Shown one piece after another: positions 30,612 through 42,700 of a DNA stretch of 64,000 bases. Position 1 is the stretch's first letter. The number at the start of each line of letters is the position of its first letter. The DNA lies in contig OY987232.1 in NCBI GenBank assembly GCA_963920705.1, forward strand, positions 16,430,942-16,494,941, given 5' to 3'. The notes below the pieces were generated by a model. It was not told the origin of the DNA and ran no database searches. It worked only from the letters and a program-made list of their open reading frames with translations. Source of the stretch: Odiellus spinosus. Its lineage: Eukaryota > Arthropoda > Arachnida > Opiliones > Phalangiidae. A program made the position numbers and the translations under genes.

Positions 30612-31440
30612 AATAAATAATAAATACACCCCCTGTAAAAAAAAATAATAAATACACCCCCTGTAAAAAAAAAAAATACACCCCCTGTAAAAAAAAAAAT
30701 AAATACACCCCCTTAAAAATACACCCCCTGTAAAAAAATTTAAATAATAAATACACGCCTTGTAAAAAAAATAAATAATAAATACACCCCCTGTAAAAAA
30801 ATAAATAATAAATACATCCCCTTTAAAAATACACCCCCTGTAAAAAAAATAAATAATAAATACACCCCCTGTAAAAAAATAAATAATAAATACACCCCCT
30901 GTAAAAAAATAAATAATAAATACACCCCCTTTAAAAATAAATAAAAAAATAAATACACTCCTGTAAAAAAAAAATACACTCCTGTAAAAAAAAAAATACA
31001 CTCCTGTAAAATAAATATACCCCTGTAAAAAAAATAAATACACCCCTGTAAAAAAAAATACACTCCTGTAAAAAAAATAAATACACCCCTGTAAAAAAAA
31101 ATAAATTCACCCCTGTAAAAAAAATAAATTCACCCCTGTAAAAAAAATAAATACACCCCTGTAAAAAAATAAATACACCCCTGTAAAACAAATAAATACA
31201 CCCCTGTAAAAAAAATAAATACACCCCTGTAAAAAAAAATAAATACACCCCTGTAAAAAAAAAATACACCCCTGTAAAAAAAATAAATACACCCCTGTAA
31301 AAAAAATAAATACACCCCTGTAAAAAAAATAAATACACCCCTGTAAAAAAAATAAATACACCCCTTGTAAAAAAAAATAATAAATACACCCCCTGTAAAA
31401 AAATAATAAATACACCCCCCCCCCCCCCCCCCCGTAAAAA
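30612..31440. repeat. Degenerate A-rich right end of the satellite, with a C19 run
   Basis: From 30612 the spacers turn into poly-A runs. From about 30950 the unit shrinks to about 22 bp with the core ACACCCCTGTAAAAAAA (one C fewer). The block ends with 19 consecutive C at 31415-31433, then unique sequence. Decay of unit length and sequence at an array edge is typical of satellites that are homogenised in the middle. Confidence 0.85.
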
Positions 31441-32640
31441 AAAGTCAATTGACTTATTTTTACAAGTTTGAGCTGTCGACTCTTTTGGAGACCCTTAAGT
31501 TTGAAGTCTTTGATACTTCAGGATTCCGGGAAATGGATGGTGAAATTAAAATCCTGCTATTCTGTAGAATATTTCAAAAACAGAATATGTCTGCTTTTGA
31601 CGGCCACTGTCTTAGGGAAGTAACCAAGAACATATTGAAAAATGAAACAATTTTTTTTTACTATTCAAATGATATAGTGCTTATTATTCGCTTTTCGAAC
31701 TTTCATACAGCTGCCTAATTTACAAGTACTCGTCTTAAATTAGCCTCAATTCCCAAACAATTGGGTGTATTTGAAGCGTAATTAAGTATTCATTAATTAA
31801 AATTAACAGACACGTCATCGGCGAAACTTGCCAAAGTTCATTAACTTTCATTTACACGAGAGTGTCTGTCTTGGAGTCATAATTTTTTGACATTTGAAAT
31901 TACTTTATGATCGATATTAATTAATTTTAGTTAAATGGCCAAATAACTTGGACCATATCAACCTTTCTTGGATTCATATCTCATCCCCTGTTCGTCGGTC
32001 CAGCGGACATATTTTTAAATCAATGATTTCACTTTCATAATTAATTATAATTAATTATAATTAAATTGAGGAAGAAGAACAAAATCAAGTGATTTTTGTT
32101 ATCGATTCTAATTATCCGCGTAGTTAATTATTCAGGAAATAAATCCTCGCTTGACACGAGTATTTTGTTCGCTGGAAGGCAGGGAGTTACACGATTGGTT
32201 GAAGGGAGAGATCAGTGAAATCTGGATTTAATTTGATTTTTTAAACCTTTTTGATTTATTTCCTGAAAGATTAACTACGCAGATAGGTCTTATAATTAAT
32301 AAAATAATCTATAAAGAAAATCACTCTATTTTCCTATTCACCCTCCCTTTAATTAATAATAATTATTAATAATCTATAATTAATAATTAAGGATTATTAA
32401 AAATTATTTATAATTCAGTGAACGCTAACGCGTTCAATGTTATGGGCTGATAGTCAAACGTAATGTTATTTATGATCCAAGACACTCTGCAAAGTTTTAG
32501 GAACACACTAACATACCTCGTATTCAAACCCTTTACATTTTAAGGGTTTTAATTACTTTCAAAATTAATTAATAATAATTAATTTTCGATCCACGAAACT
32601 GACCAAAATGTTTTTGGGTGAAACCAACCGTCCGGCGGTC
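31441..32640. other. A/T-rich flank without a recognisable gene
   Basis: Mostly AATTAATTAATAAT-type sequence between the satellite and the 3' end of the cyclase gene. One short plus-strand reading frame at 31449-31718 has no recognisable motif and no ATG at its start. The only structure seen is the foldback element at 32116-32282. Confidence 0.6.
32116..32282. mobile_element. Short foldback element (MITE-like)
   Basis: GCGTAGTTAATTATTCAGG near 32118 is repeated inverted as CCTGAAAGATTAACTACGC ending near 32280. The inverted repeats are about 29 bp around a roughly 110-bp centre. No clear target-site duplication was found. Confidence 0.5.
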
Positions 32641-32667
32641 TTTATTTTACATTTCAATGAATTTATT
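32641..32667 (-). terminator. Candidate poly(A) signals of the guanylyl cyclase gene
   Basis: Two AATAAA hexamers on the minus strand (TTTATT at 32641-32646 and 32662-32667) lie about 85-110 bp downstream of the cyclase stop codon. They are the nearest canonical signals. The real cleavage site cannot be fixed without transcripts. Confidence 0.4.
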
Positions 32668-32749
32668 GTGAAAATTAATTATTATTAATTAATAAACATT
32701 AATTAAAAGATAATAACCGCACATTCCGTGAAACTGGCCAAGTTTTTGT

Positions 32750-33724
32750 TCACACTACGCTTTCACCATTATTTTTATCAACGAAATTAGGTCGTACTCT
32801 GGCGCTACCGACCGAAGCGTCACTTCCGCGTCGATTTAAGTCTAAAAACTTTTTATTGAGAATTCCCGTAAAAAGATACCGTAAAGATTTATTATTAGCT
32901 TTAGGGGAATTAATTTCATCACACGAACGCCATCTTTTAGAGTCTAAAGGTAATAACGGTGCTTTTAAATGAGAATTACCATTCATAGTAGCGCCATCTA
33001 GGTATAATTTCCCATTTCCGGAAATACCACCAGGAATGAAATCAGAATTAGGAAGCAAAGGCTTAGAAGACTCATTCGTTATTATTGGAGGCTGGAATTG
33101 ATTAACCGTCATCATAAAACCATTTTTACTACGACGATGTAAGTCCGATCGAAATCTTAATCCGTAATCCGAATCAGAATTAATCTCGTTTTCCGAATTT
33201 AATTCAGATTCGTCGTCAAGTCCGTCTATTTTGCCGTTTGGTGTTTGAACAATTGGTGGCGATAGAGGGCGTTCTTTAATTTCATATAACGCCCTATTTG
33301 AATGTCCTCCACCATTAGGGTTAGGGTTAGGTATATCGCCGCAACTAGCGCTGTTTTTATCTTTAAAATCACTATCTCTCAAGCGTTGCATTCGATCGCG
33401 ACCCGATTGACCCGAACTTACGCGATTTATTTGAGGACTATCGTGTAGTACGCGTAAAAACGATGGCGCGCCTTGAACATTACTGTTTAGATTACCGTTA
33501 CCGTCTTCTAAATGTTGGTTAAGGTCGTGACGTAACGCTAAGGAACCACGTCGAGGATATTCGGCAATGCTTAACTTAGGACTTCGTCTGGAACGATTAT
33601 CACTGTCTTTTATTAATGGTTGGAATAATGGTTGTTGAGGAATAACCGTGTCAGTTGGACGACGTTTAAGGGGAGCTCCTGATGTTTTTCCTGTTAGCCA
33701 ATAAGTTTTCATTTCACCTTTTCC
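32750..33724 (-). CDS. Gyc76C: Cyclase last exon: C-terminal tail ending in a PDZ-ligand motif
   Basis: The exon starts [14 protein letters not shown], the end of the cyclase domain, and then continues for about 310 residues. Most receptor guanylyl cyclases stop soon after this point. The tail is rich in Ser, Asn, Arg and Pro, with an acidic stretch ([17 protein letters not shown]) and a proline patch ([11 protein letters not shown]), and it looks mostly disordered. The last four residues, ESVV, fit a class I PDZ ligand (S/T-x-hydrophobic). Drosophila Gyc76C is known to have an extended tail with a PDZ-binding end; that comparison is from general knowledge, not alignment. Confidence 0.9.
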   Translation of the reverse strand, partial: GKGEMKTYWLTGKTSGAPLKRRPTDTVIPQQPLFQPLIKDSDNRSRRSPKLSIAEYPRRGSLALRHDLNQHLEDGNGNLNSNVQGAPSFLRVLHDSPQINRVSSGQSGRDRMQRLRDSDFKDKNSASCGDIPNPNPNGGGHSNRALYEIKERPLSPPIVQTPNGKIDGLDDESELNSENEINSDSDYGLRFRSDLHRRSKNGFMMTVNQFQPPIITNESSKPLLPNSDFIPGGISGNGKLYLDGATMNGNSHLKAPLLPLDSKRWRSCDEINSPKANNKSLRYLFTGILNKKFLDLNRRGSDASVGSARVRPNFVDKNNGESVV

Positions 33725-36700
33725 CTGAAATATTTTTTAAAAACAAATTAATACATTTAAATGGTAAAGGATGTGTTTTAGTGATTAATTTTCATATCTC
33801 GCGATATTTTCCCATTTTTTCCGCACGGTGGCGCCACTTGTGGGGGTCTATTTTTTAATGCGCCTTACACTAAATTTTCGATTTGTAATACGTTTGTTTT
33901 GGCATTTTCTTGCTAGAAAAACTTGTTTAAAAGTTGGTTCCATGGTTAGGAACTTTTTCCCTTCCATAAGGGTCTTGTTGCGCGCACTCTAACATTGGTT
34001 GGCGCTGGGACGCACGCGTCGTTTGATTTTTCACATTATCGCAATACTGACGTTTGATTTAAGCTTATTATACCGAAAATGACGTTTCAAATTCAAACAG
34101 CAAACTTTAAATATGTTTTGTTACACATTTGAATTGTTCAAATAAGAATTATTACTGACCTTAAGTTTGATGAGCCCGCGGGCTTCTAAGGTGTAACCTC
34201 CTAGTTTTTCTAAAAGATCTCGGCATTGTGGACTAACGTGAATTTTTAGCGCTGAAACGAAAATTAATTGAAATTTAGATATTTTTTATATTTGAAATGA
34301 CGCAGTCGCATTGTTTGTCGAGCCCATTGAGCTTGGAAAAAAAGTGGACTTTTTACAAGGGGTACCCCTTGGATAAAAGTGAATTTTTTCCAAGGGGTAC
34401 CCCTGGTAAAAATGGGAATTTTTTGTAAGGGGTACCCCTTGTAAAAAAGTACTATATATATACTATATACTATAACTGGCTGGCTCAACCGAGCCCGTTG
34501 AGCCGGCTAAACCGAGCCCGTTGAGCCGGCTAAACCGAGCCCGTTGAGCCGGCTAAACCGAGCCCGTTGAGCCGGCTAAACCGAGCCCGTTGAGCCGGCT
34601 AAACCGAGCCCGTTGAGCCGGCTAAACCGAGCCCGTTGAGCCGGCTAAACCGAGCCCGTTGAGCCGGCTAAACCGAGCCCGTTGAGCCGGCTAAACCGAG
34701 CCCGTTGAGCCGGCTAAACCGAGCCCGTTGAGCCGGCTAAACCGAGCCCGTTGAGCCGGCTGGATAATGCCAGGTTATCCAGGTTCTGTACAAACCCTGA
34801 CCCAAGGTTACTTAGAATGTTTAAGCATACTGGTAAGTTCCATTATACAAACCTTCTCCATTACTTTCCATTCTGGATGCAGTATTAACCGTATCCCCGA
34901 AGAGACAATATCGAGGCATGGTCAATCCGACAACACCAGCCACAACTGGACCTAATTTAACAAATTTACACAAGGTTAAATTTCGATTAAAACACGGAAA
35001 ATAATCTCAATAGGGACAGAGATACGTCGAAACGCACCATATAGGGGCAAAAAACGCAGGATATATTGCATAACGAACAAAACCTTGCGTGTCTGGTCTT
35101 AGTTTACTTACCAGTATGCATTCCTATTCGCAACTTCAACGTCTGATCAGGTTTATGTCTGATATGAAAAGTCTTGATGGACTCGAGCAGTTCTATAGCC
35201 ATTGAGGCGATTTCGCTCGCGTGTAGGTCACCATTCTTAGATGGAAGTCCACTGACCACCATATACGCATCCCCAATCGTTTCAACTTTGTACACTTCGT
35301 AATTACGAATAATCGCGTCGAAAACCGTGTACAAGTCGTTAAGAAATGTGACCACCTAAATTTAAGAGATGAAAGGGAACGAATTAGTTTGTACCAATAC
35401 ATTCGGGATAATCCATAAAATCCTCATTGAGTCACGAAGTTTAGTACAGGAAGAAGCCGATAAAACCCTCCTTTGAAGTCTATTACTCCCGGGTCTTGTC
35501 TACCCCTCTCTGTATGGGTTAGTTTCAAAAAGCGCGATTCGTACGCCTCCTAACGGTAGATATTTTCGGAGCGGGAGTTCGTGGAGCCTTGGATTCGTCA
35601 AAAAAACGTCGTATGTGGGGAGAGAGAGTTTCCAATTTTCCGTAGACGGGGGGTGTGAAGTAGGACACCTTCAATCTCCTAAAATTGGGAATTTTACCCA
35701 TACAGAGAGGAGCGCTATATGGAACATTAGAGTAGTAGACTTCAAAGGAGGGTTTCATCGGCTTCTGGTACAGGGGAAAGCTTGCGAAACGCTTTACGCG
35801 AAGTGCTTCGCTAGCCAGACATTCCGTCCGTGAAGATAGTTTCCTTAAAGGTTCTTATGGGCTTCCATAGAAAGCATCATCTTACTTCCATAGGTGTACT
35901 GGAAGCGGACATCTCAGTGAAGCCCACGATATCGCTGAAGTAAATGGTGACAGCGTCAAAAGACTCCGGTTTAACATATTCACCTTTCATCAATTCTTCC
36001 GCCACAGATCTAAAGAAAATTTTAAATTAAAACCAAAGATGGGTAACTGAAATTTTACTACGACTTACTTTGGTAACATACGATGAAGTAAAGCTTCGGT
36101 CTTCTTTTTCTCCTCTTCGAGCTGGGCGGTTCTTTCGTCAACCACTTCTTCCAAATTATGAGAATATTTCTCAAGCATGGCAATCATATTGTCCATTATA
36201 TTTGCTTTCCTACAAATAACCAATCAGATTTATTTATTCAAAGGGCAGATTTAATTTAATTTAAAGGGCAGATTTTAATTCATTTATTTGGTTATTATGA
36301 TTGACCTCTACTATAATATATTGTCATAAGTACCATAGTTATAAATAAGTATGACCCTTTTCATTGTTTCAATGATAAATTTCTTATTCAACGGCGCGTT
36401 TATCATGGTGAAAAATCTGTTATTTTCAATAATAAGAGAGATATTGACTTACATTCCTTCCCTCATTTTGTTCAATCTTTCCCTGACATGTCGAAAATCA
36501 GGTCGAATATCTGGTTTTTCGTGCCAACAATCTTTGATGCATTGTTTAATAAAATCTTGGCAGTCGATACCAGTCAGACATGGCCGAAAGGGATCTTCCC
36601 CTTCCTTCAGATTAGTAACCCTATCAACAATTTCTAAAATAAATAGATATAACAAAATAAGCGAAAAGAAACGAATGACAAATCTAGTTTCCACTTAGCG

Positions 36701-39700
36701 AAAACTATTATATTGTGGAGAGCTCGGAATTCGTATAATTTTTATTAATTGGATAAAATCTATTAGATCCTGATGTATATTATCTGTTTATTTAAAAATA
36801 GACTATTTTTCATTCGAGTTAACTTATTCCAAGATAAAGTAAAAAAACAATCCATATCCGTTTTTATCCAAAAATGGCAACTTATCTTAGAATATTATAG
36901 ACGTTATACGTTCGGATAATAAAATTCAAAATTTATTTTCCGTGAAAAATAACGAATAAAAAGATGATTTAAAATCTTAGTTTCGTTGTTTTATTTATAT
37001 TCTTCGAATTAAAAGTCAATTTGAAATATTTTTCTTATATTTTAGACTAATTCTGGAAACGTGAATGTTTCTTATCCATCGATATACGTTTGAAAACGAG
37101 TAATTTGTAGATAGATAAAGCGCCAAACGCTTATCTTCGGGTAAACCTTATAACAATTATACGAATATACAAATTTCATTGTTTTAGTTTCAAACAATTT
37201 ATCCGAAAATAAAATATCTGAAAATATACGAATAACAGAAGATAATGGATCGATCCGATTCCGAGCTCTATGATTACCTAACCTAAGTTCCTAAAAATCG
37301 TATTTTGTAAAGTATATGACCTAAAGGAATAATCGATGGTCACACCAAATTTATTTAGAGTCAGATTTTACCCTAGGATGACGCTAAGAGATGATGACGT
37401 TAAGCCTAAACCTCAAATTCACTGGTGCGGGATCCATTTCAATTGCCCTTGACTCTAGATACTTTTTAACCATACAGATTGAATTTTTAAATAAGGTCAA
37501 TATATCTATTTTATAACTTGGATATTGGACAAGTTGCTTATTTATAAGGAACCAGAAAAAAAACTTTAGTTGTCTGAGATATGGAAGATATTTATATAAC
37601 CTACCTTTAGCCAGGAGATCCGGTGACCCCCAAGGTCCTTGTCTAGCCATTATTTCGTGCAAAATTATTCCAAAAGCATAAACATCCGCTTTCTGAGTCC
37701 CTGGAGAATTTGTAGGATGTCTCCTAAGTAACTCTGGTGCTTTCCACAAACTTCCTGCAAAAGATAATAGCGTCAAAAGTCGATCATTTTATCCCATAAA
37801 AGTAAACAACACCCCGTAGGTCCGGGTAAATGTACCGGCAGATTCTGATTCGAGACACTCTAGCGGCCGCAGTCGCCGTATAAATAGTCAAATCAGAAGC
37901 GCCACTCTGCGGAGAAATTCATTCCGGAGTTGGAAGGAGGGAAGACAATATAGCCAAGCGCAGCCCGCCTAAATTCCATCCCTCTCTCCTGACTTAAAAG
38001 ATCGAGGAAGAGTCCAAATCACTCGAGCCAGACAGGGGTGATGACTTTTTTAGCTGTTTTTAAATGATGGGCCTTTGCTGATAGTATTAAGCTATGGGGC
38101 GTGGTTTACTTTTATGGAATAAAATGATAACTTTTTCGTAAAGGGAGCTAACAGTACAGAATCTTAGAACGTCACACCCTTCTATCTCTCTCACGTACCC
38201 AGAGGGGATGAGTGGATATAATAGCAATGGATTTGGATATAATACCAATAATTTTACAAGGTTTAAGACAAAAAATCTTATTTTGACGGTGGTCCTTTGA
38301 AGAGGACACTATAGACTGCACATTATATCAAGGAGGATCAGAGAAGGAGAGGAAATGTGGGGCTGCGTTGAGTTAGAGAGAGAAGAGCCAACCTCCCACT
38401 CGGGTGGAAAGGGGGGATAGGAAATTCTCGAGGTAAACTGTTGTCACGTGGTCGCTACCTAGCGCGTCTCATAAAGGATTCGTTTTACCCACGCGACAAC
38501 ATTTTACCACGAAACGTCTCTACCCCCGTTCTCCCAGAGTGGGAGTTTAGGCCGACGCAGTAGGAACCGCGCCGTCCCCACATTTCCTCTCCTTCTCTGA
38601 TCCTCCTTGATTATATCTAGGTTAGGTCTTTTTTTAGTAATACTAGAATCACAAGGGTCGGCCTTGGTATAAGGTTAATGTTTGATTATTTTATTAATGC
38701 AACAAGGAAATTAGAACGGGATATTGAAGCCTTATTAAAATAAATTTCCCGAAAACAACTCGGATATCGATCTGGCTTAATTAATCCACGCCAAGAATCC
38801 CCTAAAGGCTGTTTTTCACTTAATGATCTTAAGAAAGGTGGGAAGCCATTTTTGCAAATTATTAAGTATCAGAAACAACCCAGAGAATCATAAATATCAC
38901 GACCCAAACACGTACCTTAATCGCTCAAAGCTTAACAATATGTCAGAAACCTCATTGTTTTCATTAATTGTCGTATTATCTTACTTACAGTTATACTTAA
39001 TGGAGGGCTGTAAAATTTGAATTCACTTCTTGGACTATGAAAATATAATGTCCAATATACCATTTTAGAAAAGATTAGGGCGGTATGTTTCTATGAAAAG
39101 CTATTTCCAGACTCTAATTTCCGATTTAAATTTAGCTTATTATTTCGTATCAGAAGCCGATGAAACCCTCCTTTGAAGTCTACTACTCCAATGTTCCATA
39201 TAGCGCTCCTCTCTGTATGGGTAAAATTCCCAATTTTACGAGTTAGAAGGGGTCCTACTTCATCCCCCTGTCTACGGAAAATTGGAAATTCTCTCTCTCC
39301 ACAAACGCCGACGTTTTTTGGACGAACTCCAAGGCTGCTAGAGATATTCGCTCGACGAGCTCCCGCTCCGAAAACATCTACCGTTAGGAGGCGTACGGAT
39401 CGCGCCTTTTGAGAATAACCCATACAGAGAGGGGTAGACAAGACCCGGAAGTAATAGACTTCAAAGGAGGGTTTCATCGGCTTCTGTTTCGTATGTATTT
39501 TCAATCTATTAAACTGTCGAAGAAAACCAATTCAAAGTCGTTTAAAACATATGGGAAGCGTATGGCAGAACGTTTTTAGCAAAATATATTCCCTCAGTAT
39601 AATTTTCGATTTAAATTCAGCATAAAATATCGTATCTAGCTTCTATCTTTTAAACTGTCGAGGAAAATAATTTAATTTGAAGGTCGTTTGTTTAATACAA

Positions 39701-42700
39701 ATGGGAAGCGTATGGCAGGCAGATTCTGCTAAACAATAATTCCGGGAGATAGTTTTTGATTTAAATTCTGTATGTTATATCGTATATATTTTCTATCTTT
39801 TAAATTGTCGAAGAAAATGACACAATTTCAGAGAATTTTGTCAAATGCATAAATTTTTCTTGAAAATAAATTCGGAATTTTTCTACACTTTGTGACTTCG
39901 TAATATTACTTCTAGACAAAGGATAAAATTAAAATAAAACTGACCTCTGTAATAGTATTCTTCGTCAGGTTTGACCGGTTCAGCATTCATTCTGATTTCA
40001 TGTAGTCCGAAATCGGCGACTTTCAATACCCATCGACTCGTGATGAGACAATTTGAGGATTTGAGATTACCGTGAATTTTTAAATCACTGTCATGTAAGA
40101 AAATCATTCCCTGCGTAAGAAATAAAACATTTATTGTATTACCACTTGACAACTTGGTGCAGAAATGGGTGCCAAAGGGTAATTTTATAATTTACCTTGA
40201 TGAGATCGAACACGAGTGACGCGATGAACATATTGTCCAACTTGAAATTATCATTTTCAAGAATGAACTACAAAGATTAAATGCCCAAATTTAACAACAG
40301 TAGAAAATAAGAACATTGGTTTCTAACGGCCATTTATTTACTAGACATTTCTAACGGCCAGTACTGGTTCCTAACGGACAGCTCCGTAAGTACTGGTTCC
40401 TAACGGACAGCTCCCTAAGTTCTGGTTCCTAACGGACAGCTCCCTAAGTTCTGGTTCCTAACGGACAGCTCCCTAAGTTCTGGTTCCTAATGGACAGCTC
40501 CCTAAGTTCTGGTTCCTAACGGACAGCTCCCTAAGTTCTGGTTCCTAATGGACAGCTCCCTAAGTTCTGGTTCCTAACGGACAGCTCCCTAAGTTCTGGT
40601 TCCTAATGGACAGCTCCCTAAGTTCTGGTTCCTAACGGACAGCTCCCTAAGTTCTGGCTTCTAACAGACAGCTCCCTAAGTTCTGGCTTCTAACAGACAG
40701 CTCCCTAAGTTCTGGCTCCTAACAGACAGCTCCCTAAGTTCTGGCTCCTAACAGACAGCTCCCTAAGTTCTGGCTCCTAACAGACAGCTCCCTAAGTTTT
40801 GGCTCCTAACAGACAGCTCCCTAAGTTCTGGCTTCTAACAGACAGATCCCTAAGTACTGGCTTCTAACAGACAGCTCCCTAAGTACTGGTTCCTAATGGA
40901 CAGTTACTCTCACCTGTAAACAACCTTTGCCACAATACTCATTGACCAGGTACATTCCGTTAGGTTCCACGCACGCTCCGATGAAAGGATTGACATTGTC
41001 TTGGTGAATTTCTCTCATCTGTAAAAAGCAAGAAATAAAATATTCTGTTATGCAAAATTCAAATATAATTCATTTTGAGAATTACTGGTAAATTACCCGG
41101 AGACGGTAAATTACCGCGCAATTTACCTATTTTCAAAAATAGTATAATTTTGGAACTCTTACACTACAAACTACGGTTCCTCTACCACAATTCCTCCAAG
41201 ATAATATCAAGGACTGTAGGAAACCCGAATCTTATTAAGTGATTTTGACTATCATAGTGTCGCGTTCGCTTTAATTACCATAATTAATTCCTCGTAAAGA
41301 ATAAATTGGATAAAGAAGCTATATTTAGTATCGCGCCCCTCTTAATTTAATAATCTTAAGGGATAGAGGAATATATCTTTAATTAAATTTTACGATCGAC
41401 TATATAGCAGGAACCAATCTTGGAAATAGTAGAATTAAAGGCAATGAAAACCTGTTTTCTGCGGTAAAAGTTACTGTTGCTAAGATTGATTAGTGGTATA
41501 GGCTAAAATACATCCGGGAACTTGATAGCGAGGGTAATTTAATTTGATTGCCTAGTGGCAGTAGGGACGCTTCAAAAACAATTATTTATGGAGGCAATTC
41601 AAGTTATTACTGGAGGCAGATGGCGCCTTCGACAACTCTATGGCTAAATACGTCAGACCCCCTTCGAGTAAACAACACGATGACCATGAACAGAAGCGGA
41701 TGGAAATTATAATTAGTCTATCACGTAAGCCCTTCCCCAACTTTGGTTGTAGCTACCTATTCCTTTTGGTGTCTAGTCACGCGTGTTCATGGTTAAAAAG
41801 AGAGGTACACAGAGCCCCGTATGGCTTACGTGCCAAAATTCTTATATTTTCCATGATATTTTGATAAAAAAATCTCTTACCAGTTTCATTTCTTTCTTAG
41901 TTTCTCTTGGAATGTCTGCAGATTTTCGGTTGAATTGCAAATGTTTGACAGCCACCCAAGTACCTTTGTACATAGCAGTCGTGGCAAAGATTGCTTGCGT
42001 TCCTCCTTTTGATTCCAAAGTCAAGCGACTGGCTAAACTCATCTGAAAGAAATATGGACCAAATATTAATTACTTAGATTACCTTTTTTATGAGTCTTCC
42101 TATTTTCTTCTGGAGTTACCCATTGACTACCGCTATTTCTAACAAACCATCTAGTACAAATCTATTAAAACTAACTTAAGGTATTCATGACAGTATCATG
42201 AATATCTATCTTTCATAATTAATTAACTGAAGATTAAAAAAAAAAAAAATCACTTCATATTTTTTTTGGTCTGACCTTACTAAGGTAGCCGACGATTCCA
42301 TCGGGAACTCCACGCTTCAGATCCTTGATATCGATTTTCCATAATAATCCAGCAATTTCCTGTTCATACTTCCAATTCCTGATAATTTAATCAATTGAAT
42401 ACCATTTATTAATAAGCATAATACCAAAAGTATATAACTTTATTCCATAAAAGTAAACAAGGCCTCGTCCCTAATACAATCAGAAGTAGATGAAACCCTC
42501 CTTTGAAGTCTACTACTCTAATGTTCCATATAGCGCTCCTCTCTGTATGGGTAAAATTACCAATTTTACGAGATCGGAGGGGTCCTACTTCATTCCCCTG
42601 TCTACGGAAAATTGGAAATTCTCTCTCTCCACAAACGACGATGTTTTTTTGACGAACTCCAAGGTTGCTAGAGATATTCGATGGACGAACTCCCGCTCCG

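Larger units (their letters stand above)
582..31440. repeat. 31-kb satellite block, core ACACCCCCTGTAAAAA
   Basis: More than 900 head-to-tail units share the core ACACCCCCTGTAAAAA and differ in the A/T-rich spacer. The main classes are a 31-bp unit with spacer TAAATAAATAATAAAT, a 27-bp unit with TAAATAATAAAT, a 31-bp unit with TGAACGAACGATAAAT, and a 33-bp unit with TGAACGATTCGATAAGT. Rarer forms have TACATAATATAT, TTAATAC or TTTGTAAAATAAAT. Classes occur in runs, and the same order of classes recurs several times, so there is higher-order structure. The decamer arrays listed separately are embedded in it. All three minus-strand frames are nearly stop-free because the reverse complement is T-rich; the resulting very long reading frames are not genes. 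Confidence 0.95.

Noticed and set aside
582-31440. CRISPR-like array
   Set aside because: Repeats of 22-33 bp recur, but there are no unique spacers, and the setting is an intron-rich eukaryotic genome.
643-31448. Minus-strand open frames of up to 1709 codons across the satellite
   Set aside because: All three minus frames are open at once because the reverse complement of the unit is T-rich and lacks stop triplets. The products are frame-shifting mixtures of the same FIFTGGVFI, YFYRGCIYY and FLQGVYLLF strings, with no start context or domain.
31449-31718. 89-codon plus-strand frame just right of the satellite
   Set aside because: No ATG at its start, no recognisable motif, and A/T-rich low-quality sequence at its end.
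33305-33335. Telomere-like GGGTTAGGGTTAGG
   Set aside because: It is only two repeats and is the reverse strand of codons for NPNPNGGG in the cyclase tail; typical arthropod telomeres use TTAGG.
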